Below, piece after piece: positions 1 to 7,712 of a DNA stretch of 46,262 bases (within the stretch, counting starts at the first letter, position 1; each line of letters begins with the position of its first letter). Location of the stretch: positions 1 through 46,262 of the forward strand of contig OMXE01000028.1 of assembly GCA_900314935.1 (NCBI GenBank), in the 5' to 3' direction. The position numbers and the translations under genes were made by a program. Source of the stretch: an uncultured Prevotella sp. Lineage in GTDB: Bacteria; Bacteroidota; Bacteroidia; Bacteroidales; Bacteroidaceae. The notes under the pieces were generated by a model. It had not been told where the DNA came from and made no database searches. It saw only the letters and a list, made by a program, of their open reading frames with translations.

Positions 1-1
1 C

Positions 2-352
2 GAGCACGTCATCAGTCATGGATCGGTGTACGACCGTGGTACGGTGACCGGTATTCTGACCCAGATGCTCGACTGTCTGAAGGAGCTGATGCTCGACTCG
101 AAGAAGGTGAAGTTCGGGGAGTTCGGCACGTTCTACGCCTCCATCCGCTCGAAGGGTGCCGAGGGACTGGATAAGTTCAACGTAGGCGAGCACATCACAG
201 GTGTGTGCATGCGCTTCCTGCCCGCCCGCAGCGAGGGTAACGACTCCATCTCGCTCCGCAGGTCCGCACAGTTCAAGTCAACCGCCGAGATGGCGAACGC
301 TGAACAGCTGAATGCCGCGAATGCCCCGCAGGGCGGAGGCTCAGGCGAGTAG
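2..352 (+). CDS. HU-family DNA-binding protein, 5' end outside window
   Basis: The reading frame is open to the left edge (E-H-V-I-S-H-G-S-V-Y-D-R-G...), so the gene starts outside the window; the GTG at 26 is only an internal codon. The visible 116 residues match the C-terminal part of the Bacteroidota HU/IHF-like family: a helix (TGILTQMLDCLKELML), the beta segment VKFGEFGTFYASI, then a strand with FLPAR, equivalent to the RFRPG strand of relatives. A low-complexity Ala/Gly tail ends in GGGSGE. Such proteins bind DNA without strict sequence preference and help shape the nucleoid. Composition is GC-richer than the genes that follow, so the accessory region appears to begin after this gene. 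Family is confident; cellular role is inferred. Confidence 0.85.
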   Translation, partial: EHVISHGSVYDRGTVTGILTQMLDCLKELMLDSKKVKFGEFGTFYASIRSKGAEGLDKFNVGEHITGVCMRFLPARSEGNDSISLRRSAQFKSTAEMANAEQLNAANAPQGGGSGE

Positions 353-390
353 TTCTTCGCAAACGAAGCGGCAAAGCCGAGCGGACAGTT

Positions 391-420
391 AACCGCACTG
401 ACCGAATGGTCGGTGCGGTT
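391..420 (+). terminator. Stem-loop downstream of HU gene
   Basis: A 13-bp stem (AACCGCACTGACC pairing with GGTCGGTGCGGTT, one G-U pair) closes a GAAT loop 38 bases after the HU stop. There is no strong T-run, so it may work as a weak or factor-assisted terminator. A second hairpin, ATATCCGCT / AGCGGATAT with a 7-base loop, follows at 451-475. Confidence 0.5.
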
Positions 421-488
421 TAGACACGGCGCTTTTTCCTGACATTCTCAATATCCGCTACACCGCAGCGGATATTGGCAGAAGGAGT

Positions 489-514
489 TGACAAGGGACA
501 GGTTCCTATCACCC
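489..514. repeat. REP-like 'GGGACAGGTTCCT' element
   Basis: The sequence around GGGACAGGTTCCTATCAC is an imperfect palindrome resembling the repeats served by REP-associated tyrosine transposases. It lies exactly at the boundary between the GC-rich HU region and the AT-rich CoiA-like gene. Related copies containing GACAGGTACCAGGTTCCTGTC sit at 6934-6954 and 8261-8281. No transposase of that type is visible in the window. Confidence 0.45.
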
Positions 515-515
515 T

Positions 516-1760
516 TTAAAAAGGCAAATCATTATTGTCACTTGTTTTTGAATAGTAAGCATTGCTTTGATAAAACCGAATACGTTCATCGTAAGCTTTT
601 ATTGCTGATGCTTCATTAGTATGGTCACTTACTTTTTCATGTTTTATCTCCCCATTAATAACAGAGATTGTAACAACATGGTATGGCCAGAGTATCTTCT
701 TTTCACTCGTTTCTTTAAGTAAAACAAGAATTCCATTTCTAAATATATCACATTTCTCAACAACTACCCAATGGCATTCCTCGTATTCAAATGAACCTAT
801 CAATTGTAAGTATTCAAAATATTGCTCAATTGTCCAGCATCTAACAAATGGTAGATCTCTCAATTGTGTAGGCTCTAGAATACTTGAAATTGGATCTATT
901 GTTTTTCTCTTTAGTAGATTCCCGTTAGGTTTGTAATTGGACTCATGTTGTGTCTTAGCATCATCTATAGTCTTGTTTTGTGATTCTTCCTCTTCATCTT
1001 TTTGTCGTTTCAACACATCACATACAACGAAGTCAATTCCTTTGTAAGAAATAGACTCTATCATGTAGATGCATTTGCCATTAATAAGCCCATATTTACA
1101 CTGAGAACTGCAGGCACCTTTGGTCTTTATTTCGAATGAAGAATCAGCTTGGTATTTTTGGCTTATTCCTTTTTCCCCGAATTCTATCAGCCTCACATAA
1201 TTAGGATTGTTTATCCACTTACGTTCTTCTGTTGAATTGAGTAAAAATGATCTTAATAGATCTTTATCTAACTTTTGTTTTCTAACATCTATTTCAAGAC
1301 AAGTAAGACCAGATTCAAGTAGTTTAGCTTTCTTTGATTCATCAACTTCACTTGTATTACGAATCTCTATATGCCAACGCAATCCATCATGAGTTACTCC
1401 AACTACATCTGGCTGAACATCATTTCGATCTACTCGTCGTTCAACTTCTGTATCGACGAATGATAGCTTTTGCGCCTTCATATCTTTATATGCAGGTGCC
1501 ATCACCGCCTTCTCTTCTTCAATAATTTGCTCGGCCAGTTTGTGTAAAGCACTCATGTATGCTCCATGGCAATTATTATCTCCTTGATGCGCAAAATGCG
1601 GCTTACGAACACCGTGTCCTTGCTTTGCAATCAAGAACTCTTTACATTTAGGACAACGACAATTGCATGAAAGCCCCGTTTCGACGCTATCTATGCTGAC
1701 CATTTTCCCTGCCTCGTTCAAAGCATAGGTTAACTTAGGTTCTTTTTGTTTGTCATTCAT
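516..1760 (-). CDS. CoiA-like protein (zinc site plus PD-(D/E)xK-like core)
   Basis: 414 residues. The N-terminal cysteines (C32, C34, C36, C39) followed by the HFAH motif (55-58) match the zinc-binding head of the competence protein CoiA family. Residues about 117-136 (Q-P-D-V ... H-I-E-I-R-N-T) look like a PD-(D/E)xK nuclease core, with D118 and E132 as candidate metal ligands; the usual Lys is replaced by Arg. A second Cys cluster (C217, C221, C230) and an unrecognised C-terminal half follow. The ATG lies one base beyond the TAA of the upstream GIY-YIG gene (TAA-A-ATG), so the two are probably translationally coupled. CoiA proteins are linked to DNA uptake and recombination, but no competence genes are nearby; a role in DNA processing or defence is inference. 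Confidence 0.7.
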   Translation of the reverse strand: MNDKQKEPKLTYALNEAGKMVSIDSVETGLSCNCRCPKCKEFLIAKQGHGVRKPHFAHQGDNNCHGAYMSALHKLAEQIIEEEKAVMAPAYKDMKAQKLSFVDTEVERRVDRNDVQPDVVGVTHDGLRWHIEIRNTSEVDESKKAKLLESGLTCLEIDVRKQKLDKDLLRSFLLNSTEERKWINNPNYVRLIEFGEKGISQKYQADSSFEIKTKGACSSQCKYGLINGKCIYMIESISYKGIDFVVCDVLKRQKDEEEESQNKTIDDAKTQHESNYKPNGNLLKRKTIDPISSILEPTQLRDLPFVRCWTIEQYFEYLQLIGSFEYEECHWVVVEKCDIFRNGILVLLKETSEKKILWPYHVVTISVINGEIKHEKVSDHTNEASAIKAYDERIRFYQSNAYYSKTSDNNDLPF

Positions 1761-1761
1761 T

Positions 1762-4218
1762 TTAACCTTTTGATGGAAAGAAATCTTTCATCCAACCTTT
1801 TTTTAGCAAAGTATGATATAAACTTTTATCGTTAGCAAGTAGTTCACTAACGCTACTATATTTAGATGCAAGTTCTTTACATGTATCATAGTCAAGAACC
1901 CTCCGAAGAGGTACAGGATAAAAATCATCTAGCCATCCCTGCTTTCTTGATTGTGTATATGCTCCATATGAATGCTTGCCAAACTCATTCCTATTAGGAT
2001 ACTTCATGGCCTCATTTTTACAACTCTCATAATCCCAATCAGAATGAGCCTTATGATGAGAAAGCCATGTATAATCATTTAACCATCCCATCTCTTTTGC
2101 TTTGTCATATGCTCCTTTACACATCCTTCGGAAATCCTTTCTAGATGTGTATTTCTTAGCTTCCTCACGACAAACATCCTCTGTCCATTTTGTTGTCTTT
2201 TCTTTCCTTATTTCCTGCCCCCTAAACCAGTCAAATTTCTCTATCCATCCCTTCGCTTTTGAAATTTTATATAATTATCCGTATTCATCATTCATTTCTT
2301 TTGCAGAATGGAAACATTTTGCTATTTGATATGCCTTTTCAAAAGTCCATTTGCCTCTTCCTATAGCCCCTAAAGATCCACTCTTTACACCTGTGGCAGC
2401 TTTATTAAGTATTAAACAACCTTGGGATTCATAGTGCTTCCTCCAATGATCTTCCCGTTCTCTTCCTTGAAGAACAGTGAGTTTATCTTCGATTATTTGC
2501 ATGGGAGGTATTTCAAGATGATTCTTCTGAGCATATCTGTAAACAGTATCGTTCTTCGTATTTCGATGATCTATATCTCTAATATGCTGACGATACATCA
2601 ACGTTCTTCCTACATAAACAGCATTTTGTTCTTTAAAGTAATATCTATACACACTATCAACTTTTGAATCTACAGCCGTAATGTCTGGCATCCAAGTATA
2701 ATCTGCCAGCCACCCATTTCTTCTTGCTACATCGTATGCTCTCGATCGTTTATTATTAAATTCACTTCGCGTCTTATATTTCTTGGCTTCAGCAAAGCAT
2801 GTGTCATAATTCCATTTTTTGTTATATGGCTCTATAGGCTCCTTTATAAGCCAATCAAATTTCTTTAGCCATCCCCGAGAACGTGCAACAAGATATGCAC
2901 GATGAGAATTAGAACGGAAATCATTAAAGTATTCATATTTGCGAGCTTCTGTCAAACAAACATCATAACTATAAAAAATCAATTTCTCTAGCCACACATA
3001 TTCATCAAGCCAGCCATGTTTTCGCGCTACTGTATATGCAGTAACTGATTCCATTCTAAATTCTTGTCTTGAAGTATATTTTTGTGCTTCTTCAAAACAT
3101 GTGTTATAGTCCCATTTCTTTGCATTCTTTGGTTTAGTAAACCATGTGCATTCTTTAATCCATCCGCGTCTACATGCAGCGCCATAAGCAGAAGGATTCC
3201 CTTCTCTAAACATACTAGAACTAGTATATCTGCGCGCTTCTGCCATTACGAGCTCTTTACTCCAATATCCGTTTGGGAGTTGCCTTCGTCTTAACCATGT
3301 GTAATCTTGTAACCAGCCATTTCGATGAGCAATAACATATGCTGCTTGACACTCTTTAATAAAAGAGTTTAGTTCTTTATACTGTCGTGCTGTTTCATAA
3401 CATCTTTCCCTAGTCCAAATTCTCTGTTTTGAACTACTTGCAATGAACCCACATTTGGGACAGCCTACACCCCTTAAATGATTACTGGCTTGTTGCCAAA
3501 ACTCGCCATGCTCAGGACAAATGATACATACCTTTTCTTTATTACCTTTATACTCTGTTTTTGAGTAGTCGTATTTGTCACCATGGACATTTTTGGCTCG
3601 CTTAACATAGTCAATAGTCCGCATTTTCTTACGGCCAGAGCAAATGGGACACCCATACCCACTTAGGTGATTCTTGGGCTTTTGCCAAAATTCACCATGC
3701 TCACGGCAGATAATACAGACCTCTGTTTTATTATAGACATACTGCACCTTAGAATAATCGTATCTATCCCCATGAACAGCCTTGGCCTTGTTGATAAAAT
3801 CATCATTGGTCATTCTCATAGCAGTTCTATCAATACCACACTTAGGGCAACCTTGGCCTTGTAAATGTGCAGAGGGAGATTGAGTAAAATCACCATGAAC
3901 TGGACAGATGATGACAACCTTTGTTCGATAGTTCACAAATTCTACTTTGGAATAATCGTACTTGTTGCCATGAACTCTTTTAGCATCATGCAGAAACTGT
4001 TCCAAAGATTTACTATGAAATTCTGCAGTTCTGTCTCTACCACACTTGGGACATCCTTTTCTCTGAAAATGAACATCTGGCCTTTGCCAGAACTCCCCAT
4101 GTTCCTTGCAGATAATGCACACTTTAGTTTTGTTATCTACATAGTCCACCCTGGAATAGTCATACCTATCCCCATGCACCTCTCGGGCCTTTTTAATGAA
4201 TTCTTCTGGAGATGACAT
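1762..4218 (-). pseudogene. Zinc-module/helical-repeat/GIY-YIG nuclease protein split by in-frame TAA
   Basis: One 818-codon frame interrupted at codon 648 by TAA (2275-2277). Residues 1-260 hold four modules of about 65 residues (VHGDKYDYSK... C-x-x-C-x-x-HGEF ... GCPKC) of the DUF723 zinc-ribbon kind. Five helical repeats follow (268-510; consensus AY-x-x-A-R-x-x-GWL-x-x-Y-T-W). A GIY-YIG nuclease domain occupies 522-608, with VYR/YVG in place of GIY/YIG, R547, E587 or E589, and N605, so the catalytic set seems complete. One more repeat is cut by the stop and three follow it. The stop occupies exactly one repeat position and register is kept beyond it (LYKISKAKGW). From M648 onward the nearest internal ATG is at 2124. 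Either a recent nonsense mutation left a 647-residue protein that may still act, or there is readthrough or a sequence error. Coupled to the CoiA-like gene downstream. Confidence 0.75.
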
Positions 4219-4270
4219 ATATTTAAGGTTTTCGTCAAGTAATACCTCATTAAGAGTCCTTATAAAGTGA

Positions 4271-4309
4271 GGACATTTCTACACCGTTCCTATAGATGTA
4301 AAAATGTCC
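4271..4309. terminator. Stem-loop between GIY-YIG gene and BspA-like gene
   Basis: GGACATTTCTACA pairs with TGTAAAAATGTCC (12 of 13) across a 13-base loop. It lies just past the stop of the leftward BspA-like gene and before the GIY-YIG start, so it may end the surface-protein transcript. The half GGACATTTC-ACACC recurs near 5699, so it may instead belong to a dispersed repeat. Confidence 0.4.
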
Positions 4310-4327
4310 TTTCCTTATATAGCAACG

Positions 4328-5485
4328 CTATTGCATCACTATCTTTACAGATTTGCTGCCAATCTTCACAATAGTTACTGTGCCTGCTGAGACATTCGTG
4401 TTAATTGATGCCACACCGTTTCTGCTGATAGCAGAGCCAAGTTGTACGCCATCCAATGTGTAGGCAGTAACAGTGGTGTTATCTTCTGCTCCCTCGATTG
4501 TCAGTTTTCCACCATTTGCCTTTATCAAGACTGCGACTGATGCAATCTGATTCACATCGGTGGTTATTCCCTCATTTTGTGGGTTAACTTCAATCCAACA
4601 CAGTGTTGCTGTTGCCATATCTGAGTCAAAATAGCCATCCTTGGTAGCATAAACGCTTATGTTGTAAGTCACTGTAAGGTCAATCTCGTTGCCACTAAAG
4701 GATGCGATATCAGTATCTGTGATAGTAGTCTGACAGATAGCTCCCTCCGTTTCACAGTTATAAGATAGTTTGCCATTTTTATAGCTGATTGTAGGAATTG
4801 CGCACATATTACTGCTATTCAATTCTTCAATATGCAAGAATTGGTTCCAACCTTCTGTCGCTTGATACTTGTCAATAGTTCCCTGAGGTACATAAAGAGT
4901 AGTGCTATTAAACACGTTATTGGAGAAACAACTGTTATCAATACTACATGGATTATCCATTTTTGAGACCACGGAGGTTAGGCCGCTGCAACCATTGAAA
5001 GCATAAGAGCCGATTGATGTCACACTATTGGGTATGGTGATAGATGTCAGGCCGCTGCATTGATAGAAAACACTTTGTTCGATTGATGTCACACTATTGG
5101 GTATGGTGATAGATGTCAGGCCGCTGCATTTCCAGAAAGCCTGGAAACCAATGGTTGTCACACTATTGGGGATGGTTACGGAGGTCAGGCCGCTGCAACA
5201 ATTGAAAGCACTTTGTTCGATTGATGTCACACTATTGGGTATGGTGATAGATGTCAGGCCGCTGCATTGAAAGAAAGCACTTTTACCGATTGATGTCACA
5301 GGATACCCATTGATAGTAGTCGGTATCACTAAAGATCCTGTTGCCCAAGGGTTTTCCCCAATGGTGGCACTATTGTCACTTACGGTATAATACCATCTAT
5401 AACCCGTGTCAGGATCTGTCCAATTATCTGCTATTGTTGTAATGCAACAAATCATGCAGATCAGTAAAAACGATAATCTTTTCAT
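4328..5485 (-). CDS. BspA-like leucine-rich repeat secreted surface protein
   Basis: 385 residues with an N-terminal signal peptide (MKRLSFLLICMICCITTIA). After a short N-terminal segment there are five near-identical 23-residue LRR_5 repeats (GLTSITIPNSVTSIEQSAF...CS), the family of Bacteroides forsythus BspA, then an S-x-I/P-N-type degenerate repeat, a linker and a C-terminal beta domain (GGKLTIEGAED... AYTLDGVQLG ... VKIVMQ) resembling a type IX secretion sorting domain. BspA proteins are exported and bind host proteins or other cells; the partner here is unknown. The start is set by the signal peptide and by a promoter box about 100 bases upstream. It is short for the family, which often exceeds 500 residues. 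Confidence 0.85.
   Translation of the reverse strand: MKRLSFLLICMICCITTIADNWTDPDTGYRWYYTVSDNSATIGENPWATGSLVIPTTINGYPVTSIGKSAFFQCSGLTSITIPNSVTSIEQSAFNCCSGLTSVTIPNSVTTIGFQAFWKCSGLTSITIPNSVTSIEQSVFYQCSGLTSITIPNSVTSIGSYAFNGCSGLTSVVSKMDNPCSIDNSCFSNNVFNSTTLYVPQGTIDKYQATEGWNQFLHIEELNSSNMCAIPTISYKNGKLSYNCETEGAICQTTITDTDIASFSGNEIDLTVTYNISVYATKDGYFDSDMATATLCWIEVNPQNEGITTDVNQIASVAVLIKANGGKLTIEGAEDNTTVTAYTLDGVQLGSAISRNGVASINTNVSAGTVTIVKIGSKSVKIVMQ
4978..5300. repeat. Tandem 69-bp LRR-coding repeats
   Basis: About five near-identical 69-bp units encode the LRR repeats, sharing runs such as GATTGATGTCACACTATTGG at nucleotide level. Near identity suggests recent expansion or conversion and possible copy-number variation between strains. 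Confidence 0.85.
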
Positions 5486-5588
5486 ATGATTTTTGTTTGT
5501 TTATTGACTATAATAGATGAGAATTCGTTAATTAAATTGCGGTATGGTTAGTACTGATTATGTCATTGATGCACAACACTCTCGACTG

Positions 5589-5596
5589 CAAAGATA
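5589..5596 (-). promoter_or_regulatory. -7 box for BspA-like gene
   Basis: TATCTTTG on the minus strand fits the Bacteroidota TAnnTTTG box and would give a 5' leader of about 100 bases ahead of the ATG at 5485. Confidence 0.6.
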
Positions 5597-5779
5597 GTCA
5601 TTTTATTATAAAGGTTATCATAATTCTACCGTTTTTTTCGTGTTCGAGCTAACAATGATCATCCATCTTCTGCAATAATTACAAAAAATAACAAGAAGGA
5701 CATTTCCACACCTTCACTTGACCGCCATCGCCACCAGCCTGGGAGTCACCAGCTGTATTGCGGGCTAAAGCCCAGGGAG

Positions 5780-5812
5780 GCCACCCCTAGCCCCTCCCAA
5801 GAGGAGGGGAAT
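5780..5812. repeat. REP-like element (CACCCCTAGCCCCTCCC...GGAGGGG)
   Basis: CCACCCCTAGCCCCTCCC followed by AAGA and GGAGGGGA forms a GC-rich hairpin. It is one of at least six members in the window (also near 12771, 28472, 29622, 33215 and 45107). It lies in the 611-base gene-free stretch 5486-6096, which otherwise holds the BspA-like promoter, the hairpin at 5814-5851 and the operators of the next operon. Confidence 0.7.
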
Positions 5813-5813
5813 T

Positions 5814-5851
5814 AAGAAGAAAGAGGATGAGCAATGATCCTCTTTCTTCTT
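5814..5851. terminator. 15-bp stem-loop (AAGAAGAAAGAGGAT)
   Basis: AAGAAGAAAGAGGAT and ATCCTCTTTCTTCTT form a perfect 15-bp stem with an 8-base loop. A related AGAGGATGAG hairpin next to another REP-like element follows the adhesin gene near 45076, so hairpin plus REP looks like a composite mobile unit. No expressed gene obviously needs termination here. Confidence 0.45.
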
Positions 5852-6012
5852 GTTTCAAATTACACCAAACATCATTAAACAGAAACAGCTATCTTTATCA
5901 AGTAGTTACGGCGATTTCAGTCAACGATATGGAAACATTGGCAGAAATGTAACATGTAATATGTAACATTAAGCACTGCATGTCTTCTTTCATAAGCATC
6001 GGCTTTTTCCCG

Positions 6013-6087
6013 AACTTATTTTTTAAGTTATTTTTTTTGTTGTTCCGAAAAAAGAATGTACCTTTGCGGCAGATAACTTAAAAGTTA
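6013..6087 (+). promoter_or_regulatory. Promoter and paired palindromes of toxin-antitoxin operon
   Basis: The -7 box TACCTTTG lies at 6059-6066. Two inverted repeats share half-sites: AACTTA-N5-TAAGTT at 6013-6029, and TAACTT-AA-AAGTTA at 6074-6087, which overlaps the expected transcription start. This is the arrangement expected for autorepression by the HTH protein encoded in the operon. Confidence 0.6.
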
Positions 6088-6096
6088 AGAATTTGC

Positions 6097-6585
6097 ATGA
6101 AACAAGAATACAGTATTGAATTACTGGAAGAACACGAGAAGGTTAATTTCTACAGCATCAAAATGGTTGGAGAAGAATTGACTGAAATGGAAGCCTTCTT
6201 TGAGAAATTCCCAATAGGATGCGATTATGATGACGAGATAGATGTGATTATTTCATGGTTAGATCAAATTGCTGAACGCGGAGCTTTAGAGCGTTACTTT
6301 CGGCCGGAAGGTAAATATGGTGATGGTGTTGGGGTGATTCCCATTGATGTAGGAAATAAACTCAGATTGTATTGTTTACGACTATCGGATAAGATTCTTG
6401 TATTTGGCAATGGTGGTGTGAAGAATTCGAAGACTTGGCAAGAAAGTGAAAGTTTGGCCCCATACGTCAGACTACTGATAGATACAAGCCGTTTTATCTC
6501 TTCAAGAATTAAAGACGGCACATTGGTGCTTGTGGATAAGGAAATTGTTGGAAACTTAAATTTTACAAGATATGAGAAGGAGTAA
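6097..6585 (+). CDS. Putative HigB/Gp49-like toxin of type II TA pair
   Basis: 162 residues, first gene of a two-gene operon. The central part (ALERYFRPEGKYGDG ... LRLYCLRLSDKILVFGNGG) resembles the core strands of the RelE/HigB or Gp49-like fold, in which an N-terminal helix precedes a sheet with RLYCLRL-type strands. An extra C-terminal region (about 110-162) makes it longer than typical HigB (about 100). The last 14 bases overlap the downstream HTH gene, the usual toxin-then-antitoxin order of higBA-like systems. No signal peptide or membrane segment. It probably acts on translation or mRNA in the cytoplasm, but I cannot assign a proven family. Confidence 0.6.
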   Translation: MKQEYSIELLEEHEKVNFYSIKMVGEELTEMEAFFEKFPIGCDYDDEIDVIISWLDQIAERGALERYFRPEGKYGDGVGVIPIDVGNKLRLYCLRLSDKILVFGNGGVKNSKTWQESESLAPYVRLLIDTSRFISSRIKDGTLVLVDKEIVGNLNFTRYEKE

Positions 6586-6889
6586 AGTTTTGGAGGAGAG
6601 GCGTAAGCAGGTGAATCCTGAAGTACGTGATTCTGTTGCATTGTCTTTCCGTATCGTTGACAGAATACATGATATTCTAGTAGAAAAAGGTCTGAAGCAG
6701 AAAGATCTTGCTCTTAGGCTGGGCAAAAGTGAAGCTGAAATCAGTAAATGGATGCGTGGAACGCACAATTTTACGATTGATACGCTCGTTTCCATCGAGA
6801 AGGCTCTTGATGCTCCTATTATACAGATATGTCATTCTCAGGTTTACCCCGCCCATGAATTCGAGCCTATAGTAGCTGCTGAGCCGTAA
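6572..6889 (+). CDS. Xre-family HTH protein, putative antitoxin
   Basis: 105 residues. Residues about 30-85 form a helix-turn-helix of the Xre/Cro type (LVEKGLKQKDLALRLGKS, then EISKWMRGTHNFTIDTL). The ATG lies inside the toxin gene, 14 bases before its stop, so the two proteins are likely co-translated and bind each other. It is also the probable repressor acting at the palindromes at 6013-6087. The tail (HSQVYPAHEFEPIVAAEP) is unstructured. In the same frame just after the stop, further open codons run into the 55-bp direct repeat at 6927, so the 3' end may have been trimmed by rearrangement. Confidence 0.75.
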   Translation: MRRSKVLEERRKQVNPEVRDSVALSFRIVDRIHDILVEKGLKQKDLALRLGKSEAEISKWMRGTHNFTIDTLVSIEKALDAPIIQICHSQVYPAHEFEPIVAAEP

Positions 6890-6926
6890 GGTGCCCCAGA
6901 GGGCAACAAGATCAAGCTCGACGGAC

Positions 6927-6981
6927 TGTATGCGACAGGTACCAGGTTCCTGTCACTCTTTTTGATAGGGTATGGTTTTTG
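6927..6981. repeat. 55-bp direct repeat, copy 1 (REP-like core)
   Basis: Matches 8254-8308 with two differences. It contains the palindromic core GACAGGTACCAGGTTCCTGTC split across 6934-6954. In copy 2 the repeat includes the last codons of the lipoprotein gene; here it lies downstream of the antitoxin gene and joins directly to the next duplicated segment. Confidence 0.85.
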
Positions 6982-7094
6982 TTGATATTATTTGTATTTT
7001 TGCAAAAAAGAAAGGAGAGATGTATGGGACTATTCGATAAATTCCTTGTATTGCTTGGGGCACGGAGTGTCATCAAGACGATAGAGAAAAGGAA
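6981..7094. repeat. 114-bp direct repeat, copy 1
   Basis: Nearly identical to 8993-9106. It carries a promoter-like TATTTTTG, a strong GGAGAG site and the start of a small gene (MGLFDKFLVLLGARS from ATG 7024). Confidence 0.9.
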
Positions 7095-7284
7095 ATGGGG
7101 TGATGTAAAAAATTATATATCTTTGCAGACGAAATATGAAAAACGATATGAAAAATCTATTTACAGTTATTCTGCTTTCATCAATAAATTCGACGAGCAT
7201 CTAGCAAAGAACTATTTTATCACGGGAGAACGAGGTGGGGCAAAGAAGATTACCCTCCCTCGCGACTTAATCATCTGGGAATAA
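7024..7284 (+). pseudogene. Chimeric small ORF built from duplicated gene starts
   Basis: From ATG 7024 the frame encodes 86 residues. The first 24 come from the duplicated MGLFDKF gene start, including the same apparent frameshift as the copy at 9036. Residues about 33-52 (LQTKYEKRYEKSIYSYSA) are an out-of-frame reading of a copy of the leader and first codons of the thioredoxin-like gene at 12958-13017. The last 35 residues (ending ITLPRDLIIWE) are unrecognised and may be the end of another lost gene. The protein is unlikely to have a designed function; the promoter and ribosome site are intact, so it might be expressed. Confidence 0.6.
7118..7177. repeat. 60-bp exact copy of 12958-13017
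   Basis: An exact duplicate of the -7 box (TATCTTTG), leader and first codons of the thioredoxin-like gene, inserted in the chimeric ORF. Confidence 0.9.
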
Positions 7285-7285
7285 T

Positions 7286-7313
7286 CGAACTCTCAAATGT
7301 TTTTGAGAGTTCG
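7286..7313. terminator. Perfect 12-bp stem-loop CGAACTCTCAAA
   Basis: CGAACTCTCAAA-TGTT-TTTGAGAGTTCG, two bases after the chimeric ORF stop and 46 bases from the convergent higA stop. It is symmetric and could stop transcripts from both sides, but no T-run follows on the plus strand. Confidence 0.55.
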
Positions 7314-7358
7314 AAAGGAGGGACCCCTTTTGTTAAGAGCATTGATAACGACCTCTTA

Positions 7359-7709
7359 TCATAAAATGGCGGCGATCTTTGGTATCTCCTTCAGGCGTTC
7401 AAGGAATGACTTGTTACGCTTGGCGGAAAGAAGGTTGTATTTCATCTGGAGTGCGAGTAAGGGTTCTGCTTCAATGTCAAGGGCATGACCTATAAGTAAT
7501 GCCATTTCAGCACTTAGAGCACGCTTGCCATTCAGCAATTCGTTAAGCTGACTGGCAGGAACACCAATCTCTTTAGCCAAACGTCGCTGACTAATACCAC
7601 GAAATTCCAATTCGTCTTTAATCACCTCACCTGGATGCGTCAGATAAAACGGCTCCAGGTTATTAGCAATCATGTTGTCGTTGAAACCTTCCAAATGCTC
7701 CATATACAT
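7359..7709 (-). CDS. higA: HigA-family antitoxin, Xre HTH
   Basis: 116 residues. The segment LTHPGEVIKDELEFRGISQR is the typical opening of HigA addiction-module antitoxins; the HTH runs to about residue 75 (RLAKEIGVPASQLNELLNGK, then SAEMALLIGHAL). The C-terminus (FLERLKEIPKIAAIL) is helical. The start ATG at 7709 is 3 bases beyond the higB stop, so toxin and antitoxin are co-translated, with the toxin gene first as usual for higBA. It should neutralise HigB and repress the operon at the TCACAA/TTGTGA palindromes upstream. An alternative start is the Met at 7703. Confidence 0.85.
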   Translation of the reverse strand: MYMEHLEGFNDNMIANNLEPFYLTHPGEVIKDELEFRGISQRRLAKEIGVPASQLNELLNGKRALSAEMALLIGHALDIEAEPLLALQMKYNLLSAKRNKSFLERLKEIPKIAAIL

Positions 7710-7712
7710 ACA

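Noticed and set aside
2275..2277. Recoding of the TAA as an amino acid by a special tRNA or a known recoding element
   Set aside because: TAA is not used for selenocysteine or pyrrolysine, and no downstream structure was noticed; mutation or error is simpler.
4978..5300. CRISPR-like array in the BspA-like gene
   Set aside because: The repeats are protein-coding LRR units of 69 bp without unique spacers.
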